A stretch of 64,000 bases of DNA from Bacillota bacterium (GTDB lineage: Bacteria > Bacillota > Clostridia > Lachnospirales > Cellulosilyticaceae): assembly GCA_023393125.1 (NCBI GenBank), contig JAEWMQ010000020.1, positions 93,105 to 157,104 on the forward strand. Direction: 5' to 3'. Each line of letters begins with the position of its first letter. Position 1 is the first letter of the stretch. Positions 1 through 8,614 of the stretch are shown here, in pieces. The position numbers and the translations under genes were made by a program. A model generated the notes under the pieces. It ran no database searches. It had not been told where the DNA came from and was given only the letters and a program-made list of their open reading frames with translations.

Positions 1-327
1 ACCTTTTGGTGCTGCCATAATAGCCGCTTGGATAGCTGCAGTATCCATAGTTATACCATCACCTACTGCACCGAAATCTTTAACATTTAAGGTAGCAGTA
101 TCAGAAAGGGTAGCCACTTTACAGGCTACCTCTTTTCCATTTGCTGCTAAACTAATGTGATATTCGGTTGCTGGTGTTAAGTTATAAATTGTAAAGATAT
201 TTGTCTTCGGAGACTCCTTAACTTCACCATTTACACTTAATAAATAGTCTTGGTCTACAAAGTGACAAGCCTCATTTTCTATTTCAATCGTTACACTTGT
301 AGAAGTTACATTGGCTATATTCCACAT
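1..327 (-). CDS. GH28 polygalacturonase, N-terminal part (cut by window edge)
   Basis: Only the first 109 codons lie in the window. The start is ATG at 327, 12 nt after an AGGAGG on the minus strand. Residues 1 to about 75 form an Fn3-like beta module (short motifs TSVTIEIEN, LTPATEYHI). The catalytic beta-helix then opens with the typical GH28 entry motif KDFGAVGDGITMDTAAIQAA and a PKG. No signal peptide is visible, so the enzyme is predicted to be cytoplasmic, like Fn3-GH28 exo-polygalacturonases. It would hydrolyse imported (oligo)galacturonides. It starts 18 nt after the upstream permease gene ends, so it is the last gene of that ABC operon seen here. A different GH28 specificity (rhamnogalacturonan, xylogalacturonan) cannot be excluded because the catalytic residues lie outside the window. 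Confidence 0.85.
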   Translation of the reverse strand, partial: MWNIANVTSTSVTIEIENEACHFVDQDYLLSVNGEVKESPKTNIFTIYNLTPATEYHISLAANGKEVACKVATLSDTATLNVKDFGAVGDGITMDTAAIQAAIMAAPKG

Positions 328-345
328 CGCACACCATTCCTCCTC

Positions 346-1263
346 TTAACCTTTAATACCACTACTTGCAATACCTTCAATAAAGTATTTTTGAGCTGAG
401 AAGAATACGATAATTGATGGAGCAAGACCAACAAGTGACATTGCAATAACTTTATTCCAGTCAAATGTACCACTTGTTGCATCCATTGACATTTTAAGTG
501 CAATTGTTAATGGATATTTCTTAACTGAAGTTACGAAGATTAATGGTCCCATGAAGTCATTCATTGTCCACATGAATGTGAATAATGCAACTGAGATAAG
601 TGCTGGTTTAAGTACAGGTAATAAAATCTGTATAAGTATTTGGAAACTTCCACATCCATCAATTTCAGCTGCTTCATCTAAATCTCTAGGGATTCCTCTA
701 AAGAACTGAATAAGCATGAATACGAAGAATAATTCTGTTGCAAATAATGCTGGAAGTACTAATGGCGCATATGTATCAAGTAAACCAAAAGTTTTCCACA
801 TCATGTAACTAGGAATTCTTAAGATAATATTTGGAAGTAACATTGTACCAATTACACATGAGAAGAATAATTTCTTTAATGGGAAATTAAATCTTGCAAA
901 ACCATACGCTGTTAATGATGAAGAAATAACTACGAAAATTACTTTTGGAACAACAATCTTAAATGTATTTAAGAAGTAGTGTCCCATTGTATATTCTGTT
1001 CCTGTTTTCCACCCGTCAATATATGGCTTGAAATCAAATGAACTTGGGATAAAGCCGATTGATGTAAAAATCTCAGCATTTGATTTAAACGAAGCACCAA
1101 TTAACCAAATAATTGGATACACCATGATGATGGCTACAAGGATTAAGATGGCGTACATACATGCCATATTAAAAGCTCTTTTTCTTTTTCTTTTTGCTTG
1201 TCTTTGCATTTCTGCTGCTCTTCTTTGTTCTACCGTTGCATTTTGGCTAAGTTGCTGTGTCAT
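346..1263 (-). CDS. Carbohydrate ABC transporter permease (MalG/CUT1 type)
   Basis: Inner-membrane permease of a CUT1 oligosaccharide importer, 305 aa, with about six transmembrane segments. The first is at residues 30-50 and is preceded by a basic RQAKRKRKR stretch. The cytoplasmic EAA loop that docks the ATPase is present (EAAEIDGCGSFQ). I chose ATG at 1263 because GGAGGTGAAG lies just upstream; an in-frame ATG at 1287 would overlap the preceding gene by 23 nt and has no clear RBS. The upstream permease stop codon is one base away, so the two are tightly coupled. The substrate is inferred to be pectin oligosaccharide from the neighbouring GH28 and pectinesterase genes. No ATPase gene is present locally, so a shared MsmK-type ATPase elsewhere is likely. 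Confidence 0.9.
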   Translation of the reverse strand: MTQQLSQNATVEQRRAAEMQRQAKRKRKRAFNMACMYAILILVAIIMVYPIIWLIGASFKSNAEIFTSIGFIPSSFDFKPYIDGWKTGTEYTMGHYFLNTFKIVVPKVIFVVISSSLTAYGFARFNFPLKKLFFSCVIGTMLLPNIILRIPSYMMWKTFGLLDTYAPLVLPALFATELFFVFMLIQFFRGIPRDLDEAAEIDGCGSFQILIQILLPVLKPALISVALFTFMWTMNDFMGPLIFVTSVKKYPLTIALKMSMDATSGTFDWNKVIAMSLVGLAPSIIVFFSAQKYFIEGIASSGIKG

Positions 1264-1264
1264 C

Positions 1265-2170
1265 TTATTCTTCACCTCCATTGTCACTATAGTATACCCA
1301 GTACTTAGAACTATTAAATGTAATTAATGTAAATGCCATTACAATGATAAATAAAATCCATGACATAGCACTTGCATATCCCATCTTATAGTGCTTGAAG
1401 GTATTATCATAAATAAGCATTGGTAAGAGGTATGTTCCTTTTTGCGGATCCCCTGATGTAATCAAGTATGGTGCATTGAATTCTTGGAAGGCACTTACAA
1501 GCTGCATGATGAAGTTGAAGAAAATAATTGGTGTAATCATTGGAATAGTAATTTGGAAGAAGTTTCTCAATGGACCTGAACCATCCACATTAGCTGCCTC
1601 ATAAAGTTCTCCTGGTACTTCCTTAAGTGCTGATAAGAAGATAACCATTGTAGAACCAAACTCCCATACACGAAGTAATACGATTGTAAATATAGCAGGA
1701 GTTGCTTGACCGAACCAGCTGACTGGATCTATACCTACAACGCCTAACACTTGGTTAACAAGACCGTCTGTTGCGAATAAGAATTTCCATAAAATAGCAA
1801 TCGCTACGTTTGAACCTAAGATAGATGGAATGTAGTATGCTGTTCTAAAGAAGTTAATTCCTCTGATATTCATATTAAGAATAAATGCAACAAATAATGA
1901 GAATACCAATTTAAGAGGCACTACCAATATAACGTATTTTGCTGTTACACCTAAAGCTTTAAGGAATTGTTTGTTTCCAAAGAGCTTGGTAAAGTTTCCA
2001 AAACCTACCCATGTTGGTGCGTCCATTAAATTGTAATCTGTAAAACTTAGATAAAAAGATGCTACAATTGGATATAGTGTAAATACTAAAAATCCAATAA
2101 GCCAAGGCATAATATACAGAAGTCCGACATAATTTTTCTTATTGAACTTCTTTTTAGCAGTACTTTTCAT
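1265..2170 (-). CDS. Carbohydrate ABC transporter permease (MalF/CUT1 type)
   Basis: Partner permease of the CUT1 importer, 301 aa from ATG at 2170, chosen because GAGGGGGG lies 4 nt upstream; the in-frame ATG at 2197 has no RBS. About six membrane helices are visible (for example YIMPWLIGFLVFTLYPIV near residue 20). The EAA loop reads YEAANVDGSGPLRNF. It sits between the binding-protein gene (55 nt upstream, with an intercistronic hairpin) and the MalG-type permease. The order binding protein, MalF, MalG, GH28 suggests one operon for uptake of pectin-derived oligosaccharides; the substrate assignment is contextual. Confidence 0.9.
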   Translation of the reverse strand: MKSTAKKKFNKKNYVGLLYIMPWLIGFLVFTLYPIVASFYLSFTDYNLMDAPTWVGFGNFTKLFGNKQFLKALGVTAKYVILVVPLKLVFSLFVAFILNMNIRGINFFRTAYYIPSILGSNVAIAILWKFLFATDGLVNQVLGVVGIDPVSWFGQATPAIFTIVLLRVWEFGSTMVIFLSALKEVPGELYEAANVDGSGPLRNFFQITIPMITPIIFFNFIMQLVSAFQEFNAPYLITSGDPQKGTYLLPMLIYDNTFKHYKMGYASAMSWILFIIVMAFTLITFNSSKYWVYYSDNGGEE

Positions 2171-2191
2171 AAGTCCCCCCTCATTTATACT

Positions 2192-2210
2192 GGGCAAGTT
2201 ACACTTGCCC
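2192..2210 (-). other. Intercistronic hairpin between binding protein and permease genes
   Basis: A perfect 8-bp inverted repeat (GGGCAAGT / ACTTGCCC) with a 3-nt loop lies in the 54-nt gap after the binding-protein stop codon. No U-tract follows on the minus strand. Such hairpins commonly protect the upstream binding-protein mRNA so that it exceeds permease mRNA; that role is inferred. Confidence 0.55.
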
Positions 2211-2224
2211 TATTATTTTGATTA

Positions 2225-3568
2225 CTATTGTGCAATTGCATCTAAAATGTCTGTCATTTCTTCGAACATTTCAGCTGCTGCTTCTTCAGTTGTTTTAGTG
2301 CCATAAGACACATTCTCAACTGCTGTTTTATAAACTTCTTTTAACTCTGAGTTTTCCATATAAATACTCATGATAATTGGATCACAATTCTCGATTTGAG
2401 TTGTTCCTTCAAATGCAACACCTTCAAGTTCACCTGTTGATGAAAGTGCTTCTTTAGCTGCTGAAGATGCTGGAATACCTCTTGTTGTTCCAAGAATTTG
2501 TGCTGCCTCTGCATCATTTAATAAGAAGTTTAAGAATGTTGCTGCGTGAGCTGGATATTTTGTATCCTTGTTAATTGCAAATAATACTGATGGTTTCATA
2601 AACCATCCTGTTGATTTAGCATCATCCATCATTAAAAGATCGCCTAATACTAGTTCTTGACCTTTTTCTGCTAATGCTTGTTCATATTTACCAATTGAAC
2701 TACTCCATTCAAGTACACCAGCTACTTTTCCATCTAACCAAGATGGTGTTTGGTAAAGTGGAGTTGTACCTGCTTCATTTGATCTTTCTTCTTGAGTTCT
2801 AATTACTTTCGCATCTTCTAAAGCTTTGTAGAAATCAAGACCTTCTTTAATATCTTCTTGTGTGAATCCAAGTGTACCGTCGTCATTAATTAAAAGACGG
2901 CCTGTTTTTTGTTGCATATAGACAACACTCATATACCATCCTGGGAAACCAGAACCTGTATCAAGATCAAATGGATATAGACCTTGCTCTGCAAATGCAG
3001 CACCTGATGCTAAAAGCTCATCCCATGTTTTTGGAATAGCTACGCCAACTTTATCAAAAGTTGTTTTATTGTAGTATGTACTTCTTCCTGTTGTAGATAC
3101 TGGAATAGCATTTAAAACGCCTTTTCTTCTACCAAATGCTAATACATTTTCATTAAATGTACTAAGGTCTAAGTAATCACCTAAACTTTCAAGGTTGTAA
3201 AAACCATTTCCATCTGGAGAGAATTTTAATAACCAGTCATAGTTAACTTGAAGAATATCTGCTGCTGTACCACCTGTCATTTGTGTAGTGATTTTTTCAG
3301 CATGACCATCCCAACCACCATACTCAGCTTCAATTGTAATGTTTGGGTATTTAGCTTTGAAAGCATCGATAGCAGCTAATGTTGCTGTATGACGATCATC
3401 GCCACCCCACCAGTTAAATCTGAGTGTAGCAGGCTCAGCTGTTACATCTACTTTTTCTAATGGTACATCTGTCTTTTGTGTTTCTTTGTTGGCATTATCA
3501 CTTCCACAACCAACTAATGATGTTGCAAGTAAACAGGTTGACATTGCCATTGCAAGTGTTTTTTTCAT
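2225..3568 (-). CDS. CUT1 extracellular sugar-binding lipoprotein (copy 2)
   Basis: Solute-binding protein of about 447 aa with a lipoprotein signal (MKKTLAMAMSTCLLATSLVGC, lipobox LVGC). The start is ATG at 3568, 7 nt from AGGAGG; an ATG at 3574 is too close to the RBS. The fold is the SBP_bac_1 family, with RFNWWGGDDRHTATL early in the mature part and STGRSTYYNK in the middle. It is a tandem paralogue of the gene at 3801-5180, with long near-identical stretches (GFTQEDIKEGLDFYKALEDA in both). The main difference is a short Lys/Thr-rich linker after the lipid Cys where the other copy has an Ala/Ser/Pro linker. It captures oligosaccharide outside the membrane for the adjoining permeases; pectic substrate is inferred. 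Confidence 0.9.
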   Translation of the reverse strand: MKKTLAMAMSTCLLATSLVGCGSDNANKETQKTDVPLEKVDVTAEPATLRFNWWGGDDRHTATLAAIDAFKAKYPNITIEAEYGGWDGHAEKITTQMTGGTAADILQVNYDWLLKFSPDGNGFYNLESLGDYLDLSTFNENVLAFGRRKGVLNAIPVSTTGRSTYYNKTTFDKVGVAIPKTWDELLASGAAFAEQGLYPFDLDTGSGFPGWYMSVVYMQQKTGRLLINDDGTLGFTQEDIKEGLDFYKALEDAKVIRTQEERSNEAGTTPLYQTPSWLDGKVAGVLEWSSSIGKYEQALAEKGQELVLGDLLMMDDAKSTGWFMKPSVLFAINKDTKYPAHAATFLNFLLNDAEAAQILGTTRGIPASSAAKEALSSTGELEGVAFEGTTQIENCDPIIMSIYMENSELKEVYKTAVENVSYGTKTTEEAAAEMFEEMTDILDAIAQ

Positions 3569-3762
3569 TTCCATTCCTCCTAGTTGTCATTGATTTCGGT
3601 CAAGTTCTAGTCATTTCACCTAATACTAATAACCTATATTTGAATTATATAGCTTTTTTTAACAGTATTCCATACTAAAATTTGTTCTTTTTTCACACTA
3701 TACTACATATATTGCTATTAATCGACTATTTTTATAGTTATAATCAACAATTCAAAGAATAT

Positions 3763-3790
3763 CTCCCCTATAGATAAATCTAAAGGGGAG
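3763..3790 (-). terminator. Hairpin between the two binding-protein genes
   Basis: Arms CTCCCCT and AGGGGAG are extended inward by TAGAT/ATCTA across one A-A mismatch. It lies 10 nt after the stop codon of the first binding-protein gene. No long U-tract follows, so it may be an mRNA-stabilising or leaky terminator hairpin rather than a full stop. Confidence 0.45.
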
Positions 3791-3800
3791 CTTGAAAACA

Positions 3801-5180
3801 CTATTGAGCAATTGAACCTAATGTATCTACTAATTGTTCATACATTGTAGCTGCTGCTTCCTCTGTTGTTGATGTTCCATAAGAAACGGCTTCTACAGCT
3901 TCTTTGTAAATTTCTTTCATTTCTGAGTTTTCTAAGTATGGACTCATGATGATTGGGTCACATTCTTCGATTTGTTTTGTACCTTCAAAAGCAAGACCTT
4001 CTAATTGACCTGCTGCTTGTAATGCTTCTTTTGCTGCTGAAGAAGCTGGGATACCTCTTGTTGTTCCAAGAATAACTGCTGCTTCTGGGTCATTTAAGAT
4101 GTAGTTTAATAATACTGCTGCTGCTTCTGGAGATTTTGTATCTTTATTGATTGCAAATAATAAAGAAGGTTTCATGAACCAACCTGTTGATTGTGCTCCA
4201 TCAAGTGTTAAAAGATTACCAAGAACTAATTCTTGACCTTTTTCTTTTAATGCAGATTCAAATTTACCAATTGAACTTGACCATTCAAGTACACCAGCTA
4301 CTTTTCCATCTAACCAAGATGGTGTTTGGTAAAGTGGTGTTGTACCAGCTTCATTTGATCTTTGTTCTTGTGTTCTAATTACTTTTGCATCTTCTAAAGC
4401 TTTGTAGAAATCAAGACCTTCTTTGATATCTTCTTGTGTAAATCCAAGTGTACCATCTTCATTAATGAAAAGACGACCTGTTTTTTGTTGCATATATACA
4501 ATTGAGTTATACCATCCTGGGAAACCAGAACCTGTATCTAAGTCATATGGATATAAACCTTGAGCTGAGAATTTTTCGCCTAATGCAAGAAGTTCATCCC
4601 AAGTTTTTGGAAGTTCTGCTCCAACTTTATCAAATGTTGTTTTGTTGAAGTACATACTTCTACCTGTTGTAGATACTGGAATAGCATTTAAAATACCGTT
4701 TCTTCTACCAAATGTTAATACGTTTTCAGAGAATGTACTAGTATCTAAGTAAGCGCTCATAGATTCGAGGTCTAAGAAACCTGTTCCATCTGGAGAGAAT
4801 TTACTTAACCAGTCATAGTTAACTTGAAGAACGTCTGCTGCTGTACCACCTGTCATTTGAGTAGTGATTTTTTCAGCATGGCCATCCCAACCGCCGTATT
4901 CGCTTTCCACTTTAATATTTGGGTATTTTGCTTCGAACGCTTTAACTGCATCAAGAGTAGCTGTATGTCTGTCATCGCCACCCCACCAGTTAAATCTAAG
5001 TGTTCCACTTACTGCACTTGGATCTGCAGCCTCTGCAGATGCTTCTGGAGTTGCAGATGCTTCTGTACTTGGTGCTGGAGAGCTTGATGCCTCTGGTTGT
5101 TTTGAATCATTACCACTACAACCAACTAATGAAGTTGCTAATAAACAAGTTGACATTGCCATTGCTAATGCTTTTTTCAT
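3801..5180 (-). CDS. CUT1 extracellular sugar-binding lipoprotein (copy 1)
   Basis: Promoter-proximal copy of the tandem binding proteins, 459 aa. It starts at ATG 5180 with AGGAGG 6 nt upstream, encoding a lipoprotein signal ending LVGC. After the lipid Cys comes a low-complexity linker rich in Ser, Ala, Pro and Glu (repeats of the type SATPEAS), then the SBP_bac_1 domain with RFNWWGGDDRHTATL. Compared with the downstream copy, the ligand-binding core is nearly the same with scattered substitutions, indicating duplication and mild divergence. Both copies probably serve the same permeases at 346-2170. The linker resembles that of the siderophore lipoprotein at 41993. Confidence 0.9.
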   Translation of the reverse strand: MKKALAMAMSTCLLATSLVGCSGNDSKQPEASSSPAPSTEASATPEASAEAADPSAVSGTLRFNWWGGDDRHTATLDAVKAFEAKYPNIKVESEYGGWDGHAEKITTQMTGGTAADVLQVNYDWLSKFSPDGTGFLDLESMSAYLDTSTFSENVLTFGRRNGILNAIPVSTTGRSMYFNKTTFDKVGAELPKTWDELLALGEKFSAQGLYPYDLDTGSGFPGWYNSIVYMQQKTGRLFINEDGTLGFTQEDIKEGLDFYKALEDAKVIRTQEQRSNEAGTTPLYQTPSWLDGKVAGVLEWSSSIGKFESALKEKGQELVLGNLLTLDGAQSTGWFMKPSLLFAINKDTKSPEAAAVLLNYILNDPEAAVILGTTRGIPASSAAKEALQAAGQLEGLAFEGTKQIEECDPIIMSPYLENSEMKEIYKEAVEAVSYGTSTTEEAAATMYEQLVDTLGSIAQ

Positions 5181-5468
5181 ACTAAATCCTCCTAAAAAAT
5201 GAATTATTAGTGCGAAAGGTGTTATACCCTTTCATTTCAGCTTTTACTATACATGCTTTTTATGTATTCAAAGTTCGTACCATATGGAAGTAACTTTGGA
5301 GCTGACGCATAAATTTAATATTTTCTAGCCAATTCATTCTGCTCTTCATTCTAGTCCCTTGATGTCTTATCTAACTTTTTTTGTTAATCATATAATTATT
5401 ATATATTTAAAATTATATATCTTATTATTCAAATAACCATACACAATATTGTTCTCTTTAGCACTCTT

Positions 5469-5496
5469 TTTACATATCTTGTTCTCAAAGTATAAT
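5469..5496 (+). promoter_or_regulatory. Candidate sigma-A promoter for the pectinesterase gene
   Basis: TTTACA (5469-5474), a 16-nt spacer and a perfect TATAAT (5491-5496) lie about 80 nt upstream of the pectinesterase start. A second TATAAT at 5535-5540 lacks a good -35. The intergenic region 5181-5578 otherwise holds AT-rich DNA and, at 5214-5233, an imperfect inverted repeat GAAAGG/CCTTTC in the leader of the divergent binding-protein gene. Confidence 0.5.
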
Positions 5497-5578
5497 TTTT
5501 ATGGTGAATTTAAACAACTAACTTCCCTGTATGCTATAATTCTATTGTTAAATAATATGATGATAAGGATGTGTATAC

Positions 5579-6547
5579 ATGATTGTAGCAAAGAATAACC
5601 AGGGAGATTTTGATTCAGTACAAGCTGCTATTGATAGTATTCCAAGCTCTAATACAACTTGGAGAACAATATATATCAAAAATGGGGTCTACAAGGAAAA
5701 AATCCATATCACTTCCCCTTACATTAAGCTCATTGGTGAAAGTGCTGATAAAACAATAATTACTTATGATGATTATGCCTATAAACTTTTTCCTAATGGT
5801 GAAAGCTATGGTACCTTCAATTCTTATACGATGTTTATTGGTACCTCAGATTTCCAAGCTGAAAATATCTGCATCGAAAACAGTAGTGGCATAGGTGATA
5901 AAGTAGGCCAAGCTATTGCGGCTTATGTAGATGGTGATCGTATATGTTTTAAGAATTGCCGCTTTATGGGGTACCAAGATACACTCTTTACAGGGCCACT
6001 TCCTCCTAAACCTATTATGGCTGGTTCATTTAAAGGTCCTCGTGAAAATGCACCACGTATTAATGGCAGACAGTACTATGAAAATTGTTACATACAAGGA
6101 GATATTGACTTTATATTCGGTTCTGCCACTGCTTTCTTTTATAAATGTACAATCTTTTCTAATGATATAGGTAAAAAAGTAAATGGTTATATTACAGCCC
6201 CTTCTACTCCAGAAGGCCAGACTTATGGTTATGTATTTGAAGATTGTAAGATTACTAGTCATTGCCCAAAGCATACAGTTTACTTAGGTCGTCCTTGGAG
6301 ACACTTTGCAAAAAGTGTATTTATCCATTGTGATTTAGGGGCTCATATTATACCTGCTGGTTGGCACAATTGGGATAAACCAGATAGTGAAAAGGTGAAT
6401 TTCTTCGGTGAATTTAATAATAAAGGTCCAGGCTATACACCTAATGAGCGCGTGAGTTGGTCTCATCTATTAGATGAAACAGAAGTTTCACATTACTCTC
6501 GTCAAAATGTACTAAAAGGTGATGATAATTGGTCTCCTTGGTGTTAG
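5579..6547 (+). CDS. Pectin methylesterase (CE8), predicted cytoplasmic
   Basis: A 322-aa right-handed beta-helix carbohydrate esterase family 8 protein that removes methyl groups from homogalacturonan. The family signatures are visible: GYQDTLF (first catalytic Asp), DFIFGSA (second catalytic Asp) and LGRPWR (substrate-binding Arg/Trp). The start is ATG at 5579 with AAGGA 9 nt upstream. The protein begins MIVAKNNQGDFDSVQAAID directly, with no signal peptide, so it probably acts on imported methylated oligogalacturonides in the cytoplasm. It is divergently transcribed from the oligosaccharide ABC operon and upstream of the galacturonate genes, consistent with one pectin-use locus. Confidence 0.93.
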   Translation: MIVAKNNQGDFDSVQAAIDSIPSSNTTWRTIYIKNGVYKEKIHITSPYIKLIGESADKTIITYDDYAYKLFPNGESYGTFNSYTMFIGTSDFQAENICIENSSGIGDKVGQAIAAYVDGDRICFKNCRFMGYQDTLFTGPLPPKPIMAGSFKGPRENAPRINGRQYYENCYIQGDIDFIFGSATAFFYKCTIFSNDIGKKVNGYITAPSTPEGQTYGYVFEDCKITSHCPKHTVYLGRPWRHFAKSVFIHCDLGAHIIPAGWHNWDKPDSEKVNFFGEFNNKGPGYTPNERVSWSHLLDETEVSHYSRQNVLKGDDNWSPWC

Positions 6548-6579
6548 TTTAGCCAATCAGATAAAACTATCAAAATAAC

Positions 6580-6631
6580 AAAGAGGGACAAACTTTTTTT
6601 ATGTTTTCTAAAAAAAAGTCTGTCCCTCTTT
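6580..6631. terminator. Large convergent hairpin terminator
   Basis: Arms AAAGAGGGACA and TGTCCCTCTTT enclose a second A/T stem (ACTTTTTTT / AAAAAAAGT). It lies between the convergent pectinesterase and isomerase genes and can serve both strands. Confidence 0.6.
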
Positions 6632-6659
6632 GTGACTAAAGTACTATGCTATTTTTTAA

Positions 6660-7481
6660 TTACTTAATAAGCCCGTTCATAAAATCTCTATCAGCTTTTG
6701 CTTCTTCTGGTTTAATTTCTTCTCTTAATACAGTAATTTCAGGTTTATTAACTTTAAGCCATTCAATAATGCGTTTAAAGTGAGCTGCATTATCTTGAAG
6801 ATTAGCTTTCTCTAACTCTCCTGCTTCATTTAAACGAGTACCCTTCATATGAAGCGCAACAATTTTATCTCCAAAACACTCAAATGCGCGGTCCCATAGC
6901 TTTTCTTGCTCTGCTATATTTTTCGCTGTCAATAAGTTAACAGGGTCAAATATAATTTTAAGACGCTCTGAAGGAACTCTTTCTAGTAATTCTTTTGTAA
7001 GTTCTGGTGTGTTTAAAGTATGAACCGCTACAGGTTCAATAGCTACATCAAGACCTATTTCTTCTCCTTTTTTTACAATTTGTTTAACTGAATCCACAAG
7101 TCCTTCAAAAGCAATGCTTCTTTCCTCAACTGTACTATCAATGCTAAAATGAGTCGTTTCTGAACCTATACATCTTGCTCCTAAGTATTTAGCAAAATCC
7201 ATCCCTTTTAGAAAACGATCTACCTGTTTTTGTCTTTGCATCGCATCTAAATAACCCAGTTCTACATAGCATCCAAATACCGGAATAGAAATATTATATT
7301 TTTGCATTGCTGCTTTAATTGCTTTCAATAAATCTTCATCCACCTCTTCTAAGCTACTAACGCCCTCTATAGCTTTTGGAATAGCTAATTGGATTTCATG
7401 AAAACCATCATCACTTATTTTTTTAAAAAGTTCTTCTAACGGCATTTTACCGTAATCATGCGCTCTTAAACCTATATTCAT
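6660..7481 (-). CDS. Sugar phosphate isomerase/epimerase-like TIM barrel
   Basis: About 273 aa of the xylose isomerase-like TIM barrel family (AP endonuclease 2 fold). Visible features are MNIGLRAHDYG at the start, a mid-protein EPVAVHT strand carrying a metal-ligand Glu, a FDPVNLL strand, LHMKG and a C-terminal REEI. These provide Glu, Asp, His and Glu at the positions where the family binds a divalent metal. I chose ATG at 7481, spaced 8 nt from AAGGATGG; ATG at 7493 is the alternative. Its place beside kduI suggests isomerisation or epimerisation of a uronate or related keto-sugar, but the exact reaction cannot be read from the sequence. A terminator just upstream (7514-7555) suggests its own promoter or readthrough expression. 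Confidence 0.75.
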   Translation of the reverse strand: MNIGLRAHDYGKMPLEELFKKISDDGFHEIQLAIPKAIEGVSSLEEVDEDLLKAIKAAMQKYNISIPVFGCYVELGYLDAMQRQKQVDRFLKGMDFAKYLGARCIGSETTHFSIDSTVEERSIAFEGLVDSVKQIVKKGEEIGLDVAIEPVAVHTLNTPELTKELLERVPSERLKIIFDPVNLLTAKNIAEQEKLWDRAFECFGDKIVALHMKGTRLNEAGELEKANLQDNAAHFKRIIEWLKVNKPEITVLREEIKPEEAKADRDFMNGLIK

Positions 7482-7513
7482 CTTTACATCCATCCTTTTT
7501 ATATTTCATTAAT

Positions 7514-7555
7514 AAAAAAGCATTACTTTATTTTATAATTAAGTAATGCTTTTTT
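7514..7555 (-). terminator. Rho-independent terminator after kduI
   Basis: A perfect 15-bp stem (AAAAAAGCATTACTT / AAGTAATGCTTTTTT) with a 12-nt loop. The U-tract forms on either strand. It lies 140 nt beyond the kduI stop codon and just before the next gene. Confidence 0.75.
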
Positions 7556-7693
7556 TGAGGGTAATTTTGAGTATAATATGTTAATTTATTTTTAACCACT
7601 TTTAAGCACTAGCTTAGGCTATGGTATTTCCTGTCTGTTTTATAAAATACACTACTAAAATGATTTTCACAAAAATAAACGAGTTAACTAATC

Positions 7694-8524
7694 TTATCTT
7701 AAATCTTTTGTTTGGATGTGGTCCATATCATCAAAGTTTTGATTTTCTCCAACCATTCCCCAAATAAAACTATAAGCTTTTGTACCTACACCACTGTGAA
7801 TACTCCAGCTTGGTGAAATAACAGCATCTTCGTTGTGCATAACGAGATGTCTTGTTTCTTGTGGCTGTCCCATCATATGGAATACTATATCGTTTTCTTC
7901 CATATTGAAGTATAAATAAACTTCCATTCTTCTTTCATGAGTATGTGATGGCATAGTATTCCATAAGCTACCACTTTGAAGTTCTGTAAGCCCCATTGAG
8001 AGTTGACAGCTCTTACATACTGCTGGGTGAATATATTGATTAAGTGTTCTCACATTTGCCTCTTCTGGAGTACCTAAATATCTCTTATTGGCATCTTCAT
8101 AACCAATTTTATGTAATGGATAAACTGCATGTGCTGGTGCACTATTAATATAGAATCTAGCTGGCTTACTAGCATCTATACTTTCAAAAGAAACTTCTTT
8201 TGTTTCTTTTCCAATATAAAGGCCATCTTTGTAATCCATCTCAACTCTGTTACCATCTACTACGATAACACCTTTACCACCAATATTAATAACACCCATT
8301 TCTCTTCTTTCTAAGAAATAATCGCTACCAAGTTCTTTTGAACCTTCAATAACAAGAGCTTTAGTTGTAGGTACAGCTGCACCCACGATAATACGATCCA
8401 CATGACTATAAAGGAATTTAAGTTCTCCTGATACAAATAAGTTTTCAATAAGGAAATTCTCTCTCATTTCCTCTGTAGTCATTCTTCTTGCCTCATTAGG
8501 ACTAATACTATATCTTACTTCCAT
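7694..8524 (-). CDS. kduI: 5-keto-4-deoxyuronate isomerase
   Basis: 276 aa, matching the usual KduI length (about 278). KduI is a zinc cupin that isomerises 5-keto-4-deoxyuronate (DKI), the product of unsaturated galacturonate, to 3-deoxy-D-glycero-2,5-hexodiulosonate. Signatures include the N-terminal MEVRYSISPNEARRMTTEEM and the C-terminal metal region MPSHTHERRMEVYLYF with its HxH...E ligands. The start is ATG at 8524 with AGGAAGG upstream. It follows kduD by 90 nt, separated by a strong intercistronic hairpin, and both are probably in the uxaB-uxaA-kduD-kduI transcript. Its presence indicates that unsaturated uronates from lyase action are handled as well as plain galacturonate. Confidence 0.95.
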   Translation of the reverse strand: MEVRYSISPNEARRMTTEEMRENFLIENLFVSGELKFLYSHVDRIIVGAAVPTTKALVIEGSKELGSDYFLERREMGVINIGGKGVIVVDGNRVEMDYKDGLYIGKETKEVSFESIDASKPARFYINSAPAHAVYPLHKIGYEDANKRYLGTPEEANVRTLNQYIHPAVCKSCQLSMGLTELQSGSLWNTMPSHTHERRMEVYLYFNMEENDIVFHMMGQPQETRHLVMHNEDAVISPSWSIHSGVGTKAYSFIWGMVGENQNFDDMDHIQTKDLR

Positions 8525-8553
8525 GTTAAACCTTCCTTTCCTTCTCATCATCT

Positions 8554-8584
8554 AGAGTATCCTCACCTACGATGAGGATACTCT
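8554..8584 (-). other. Intercistronic hairpin between kduD and kduI
   Basis: A perfect 12-bp inverted repeat (AGAGTATCCTCA / TGAGGATACTCT) with a 7-nt loop and no U-tract. It is probably an mRNA-processing or stabilising hairpin. The same 11-mer arm AGAGTATCCTC recurs in the terminator at 46807-46845. Confidence 0.6.
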
Positions 8585-8614
8585 TTGACTTTAATACAAT
8601 GTATTCTAAATAAA

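Noticed and set aside
2225..5180. Tandem binding proteins as an assembly duplication
   Set aside because: The two copies differ in linker, many substitutions and intergenic sequence, so they are true paralogues.
5214..5233. Inverted repeat GAAAGG/CCTTTC in the first binding-protein leader as an operator
   Set aside because: Only six base pairs with an asymmetric centre and no second copy elsewhere in the locus; not strong enough to call.
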